A DNA stretch of 8,474 bases, from assembly GCA_934663885.1 (NCBI GenBank), contig CAKUKW010000081.1, positions 1 to 8,474 of the forward strand. The letters are read 5' to 3'. This stretch comes from an uncultured Tidjanibacter sp. Its GTDB lineage: Bacteria; Bacteroidota; Bacteroidia; Bacteroidales; Rikenellaceae. A program made the translations under genes and the position numbers. This document shows, piece after piece, positions 6,717 to 8,474 of the stretch (within the stretch, counting starts at the first letter, position 1; each line of letters begins with the position of its first letter). The notes beneath the pieces were generated by a model. It searched no databases. It had not been told where the DNA came from and saw only the letters and a program-made list of their open reading frames with translations.

Positions 6717-8474
6717 CACTCGGCTTCTTTTATATTCATCCTGTTCGTGGAAATATAGCTGTACATGGCGGGCACTATGAACAAAGTCATCAAGGTGGAT
6801 ATCGCCATACCGGCCACTACGGTAATACCCATCGCTATACGCCCGTTAGCCCCCTCGCCTGTGGCGAATATAAGGGGCACGAGACCCAGTATCGTCGAGA
6901 TACTGGTCATAAGTATGGGGCGCAACCTCTGTTCGGATGCCGATTGAATGGCTTCGGCTTTCGATATTCCCGCAGCCTGGCGCTGGTTGGCGAACTCGAC
7001 TATAAGGATACCGTTCTTTGCGACAAGCCCTATTAGCATTATAAGCCCTATCTGGCTGTAAATATTCATGGTGACGTTTCCTATCGCCATACCGAAAAGG
7101 GCTCCCGCGAGGGCGAGCGGAACGGTAAACATCACAATAAAAGGATCTTTGAAGCTCTCGAACTGCGCCGCCAGCACAAGGAATATCAATACCAGGGCAA
7201 GCATCATAGCAAACATAAGGCTCGAAGAACTTTCCCTGAACTCTTTGGATTCCCCTGAAAGCGCTGTACGGAATGAATCGTCGAGTACATCGGCAGCTAT
7301 CCTGTCCATCTCGTCGAGTCCGTCACCTATCGTATATCCCGTGTTCAACCCCGACGAAACGGTAGCGGACACAAACCTGTTGTAGCGGTAGAGCTGAGGT
7401 GGTGCAACATCCTCATAAAGAGACACTAAGTTACTTAATTGAATCATGTTACCGGCCGAATTACGAACATAAATTGACTTAAGGTCTACCGGAGTATTCC
7501 TTTGCTGACGGTTAATTTCCCCGAGTATCTGGTATTGCTTGCCGTTCATATAGAAATACCCCATCCTCTGCCCGCTCAAGGCGTACTGCAGGGTCTGTGC
7601 AATATTCAGTGTACTTACCCCCATAAGAGTGGCTTTATCCCGGTCGATATTAATACGCACTTCAGGCTTAGTAAACTTGAGGTTCACGTCCGACATCTGG
7701 AACGCGGGACTCTCGTCGACCTGCCGCATAAATTCGGGCAGGAATTCCTGTAACTTTTCCAGGCTGGTGGTTTGCAGGACATATTGTATAGGCATACCTC
7801 CGCGCTGACCGCCGAAAGTAGCCTGCTGCTGGACAAACGCCCTGGCCTGGGTTTCACCGCGAACGGCGGTACTGAGCGCTGAGGCAATCTCCATCTGACT
7901 CCTTTCGCGCTCTTTAATATCCGGAAGAAGTACCTGAACGAACCCTCCACCGCTCCACGACCTCGACATTATGGCATCCCGTTCAAACGCTACAGAATCG
8001 GCTATTTCCGCAATGCGATCAACATAATCCCGCGAGTATTCGAAAGTAGCCCCTTCCTGGGACGTCGCACGAATGGATATCATCGAGCGGTCTTCGAGCG
8101 GGGAAAGTTCCGAAGGAATCTTCGCCCAATAATAGAATATGGCGAATGCCATTAACGCCATAATCGGCCATGTGAGCCATTTATGCTTCAGGAACCACGC
8201 GAGTCCTCTTCCATACCCCCTTGTCATCCCGCTGAAGAAAGGCTCCGTTTTCCTGTAAAACCAGTTCTTCTTTTCCCTTTTCCGCAGCATTTTAGTAGCC
8301 AGCATTGGTGTAAAAATAAGCGCCGCAAGGGAAGAAATAATCACCGACCCTGCTATCACTATGGCGAATTCGCGGAATAACCTGCCTGTCATTCCCTCCA
8401 TGAAGACAATAGGCAAAAACACCGCCACCAGCGTCACTGTAGTCGAAACCACTGCGAAAAAGATTTCTTTAGAG
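6716..8474 (-). CDS. RND efflux pump, HAE1/AcrB type (N-terminal part missing)
   Basis: The inner-membrane proton-driven transporter of a tripartite efflux system. The frame is open to the window edge (last full codon at 8473), leaving the C-terminal 585 residues; by comparison with AcrB (about 1,050) some 400-plus N-terminal residues are missing, including the TM4 Asp pair of the proton relay. What remains begins in TM5 (VSTTVTLVAVFLPIVFM), has TM6 and TM7, the second periplasmic porter and docking loop (about residues 115-410; WSGGGFVQVLLPD, VEIN-like RINIDRDKATLMGV), and TM8-12. TM10 holds GLVAKNGILIVEF with Lys486 of the visible part at the AcrB Lys940 position, followed by EQRLRPILMTS. 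It is directly followed by the TolC-type gene through TGATG. The adaptor gene is presumably beyond the right edge. The substrate cannot be inferred; a drug, bile salt or lipid exporter is possible. Confidence 0.94.
   Translation of the reverse strand, partial: SKEIFFAVVSTTVTLVAVFLPIVFMEGMTGRLFREFAIVIAGSVIISSLAALIFTPMLATKMLRKREKKNWFYRKTEPFFSGMTRGYGRGLAWFLKHKWLTWPIMALMAFAIFYYWAKIPSELSPLEDRSMISIRATSQEGATFEYSRDYVDRIAEIADSVAFERDAIMSRSWSGGGFVQVLLPDIKERERSQMEIASALSTAVRGETQARAFVQQQATFGGQRGGMPIQYVLQTTSLEKLQEFLPEFMRQVDESPAFQMSDVNLKFTKPEVRINIDRDKATLMGVSTLNIAQTLQYALSGQRMGYFYMNGKQYQILGEINRQQRNTPVDLKSIYVRNSAGNMIQLSNLVSLYEDVAPPQLYRYNRFVSATVSSGLNTGYTIGDGLDEMDRIAADVLDDSFRTALSGESKEFRESSSSLMFAMMLALVLIFLVLAAQFESFKDPFIVMFTVPLALAGALFGMAIGNVTMNIYSQIGLIMLIGLVAKNGILIVEFANQRQAAGISKAEAIQSASEQRLRPILMTSISTILGLVPLIFATGEGANGRIAMGITVVAGMAISTLMTLFIVPAMYSYISTNRMNIKEAE

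Noticed and set aside
7684..7950. An 88-codon - strand frame inside the RND gene.
   Set aside because: It overlaps the RND frame on the same strand; the RND translation is continuous and conserved, so this is a shadow.

Overview
This window looks like chromosomal DNA from a member of the Bacteroidota, probably order Bacteroidales. The pointers are a BamA gene followed by two tandem ompH/skp-like genes, A-rich leaders without clear Shine-Dalgarno sequences, a promoter matching the Bacteroides-type TAnnTTTG box, and Bacteroidota-like RND and TolC proteins. I cannot name the genus. There are eight protein genes and no RNA genes, CRISPR arrays or mobile elements that I can recognise. Coding density is high and no gene-free stretch exceeds 100 bases.

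Left arm, + strand (1-2786): the 3' two thirds of bamA (outer-membrane protein insertase, cut by the window edge), then two Skp/OmpH-like periplasmic chaperone genes 11 bases apart. Together they form an outer-membrane biogenesis unit: the chaperones carry unfolded beta-barrel proteins across the periplasm and BamA folds them into the outer membrane. A long perfect hairpin at 2799-2840 closes this unit and also serves the genes converging from the right.

Right arm, - strand (8474 down to 2878): an RND inner-membrane efflux pump (C-terminal 585 residues only), a TolC-type outer-membrane channel starting at a TGATG junction with the pump, an ElaA-type GNAT acetyltransferase, then a two-gene cassette of a RimK-like ATP-grasp ligase with an RLAN-type N-terminal domain and a RimI-like GNAT overlapping it by 4 bases (ATGA). 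The membrane-fusion partner of the pump is not visible and probably lies beyond the right edge. A Bacteroides-type promoter lies in the 96-base gap in front of the ATP-grasp gene, so the cassette can probably be transcribed separately from the efflux genes.

The least understood part is the RLAN/ATP-grasp plus GNAT pair (2878-4820). Its domain make-up predicts an amide- or peptide-bond forming enzyme working with an acetyltransferase, but the substrate cannot be read from the sequence. The other genes belong to well-known families.
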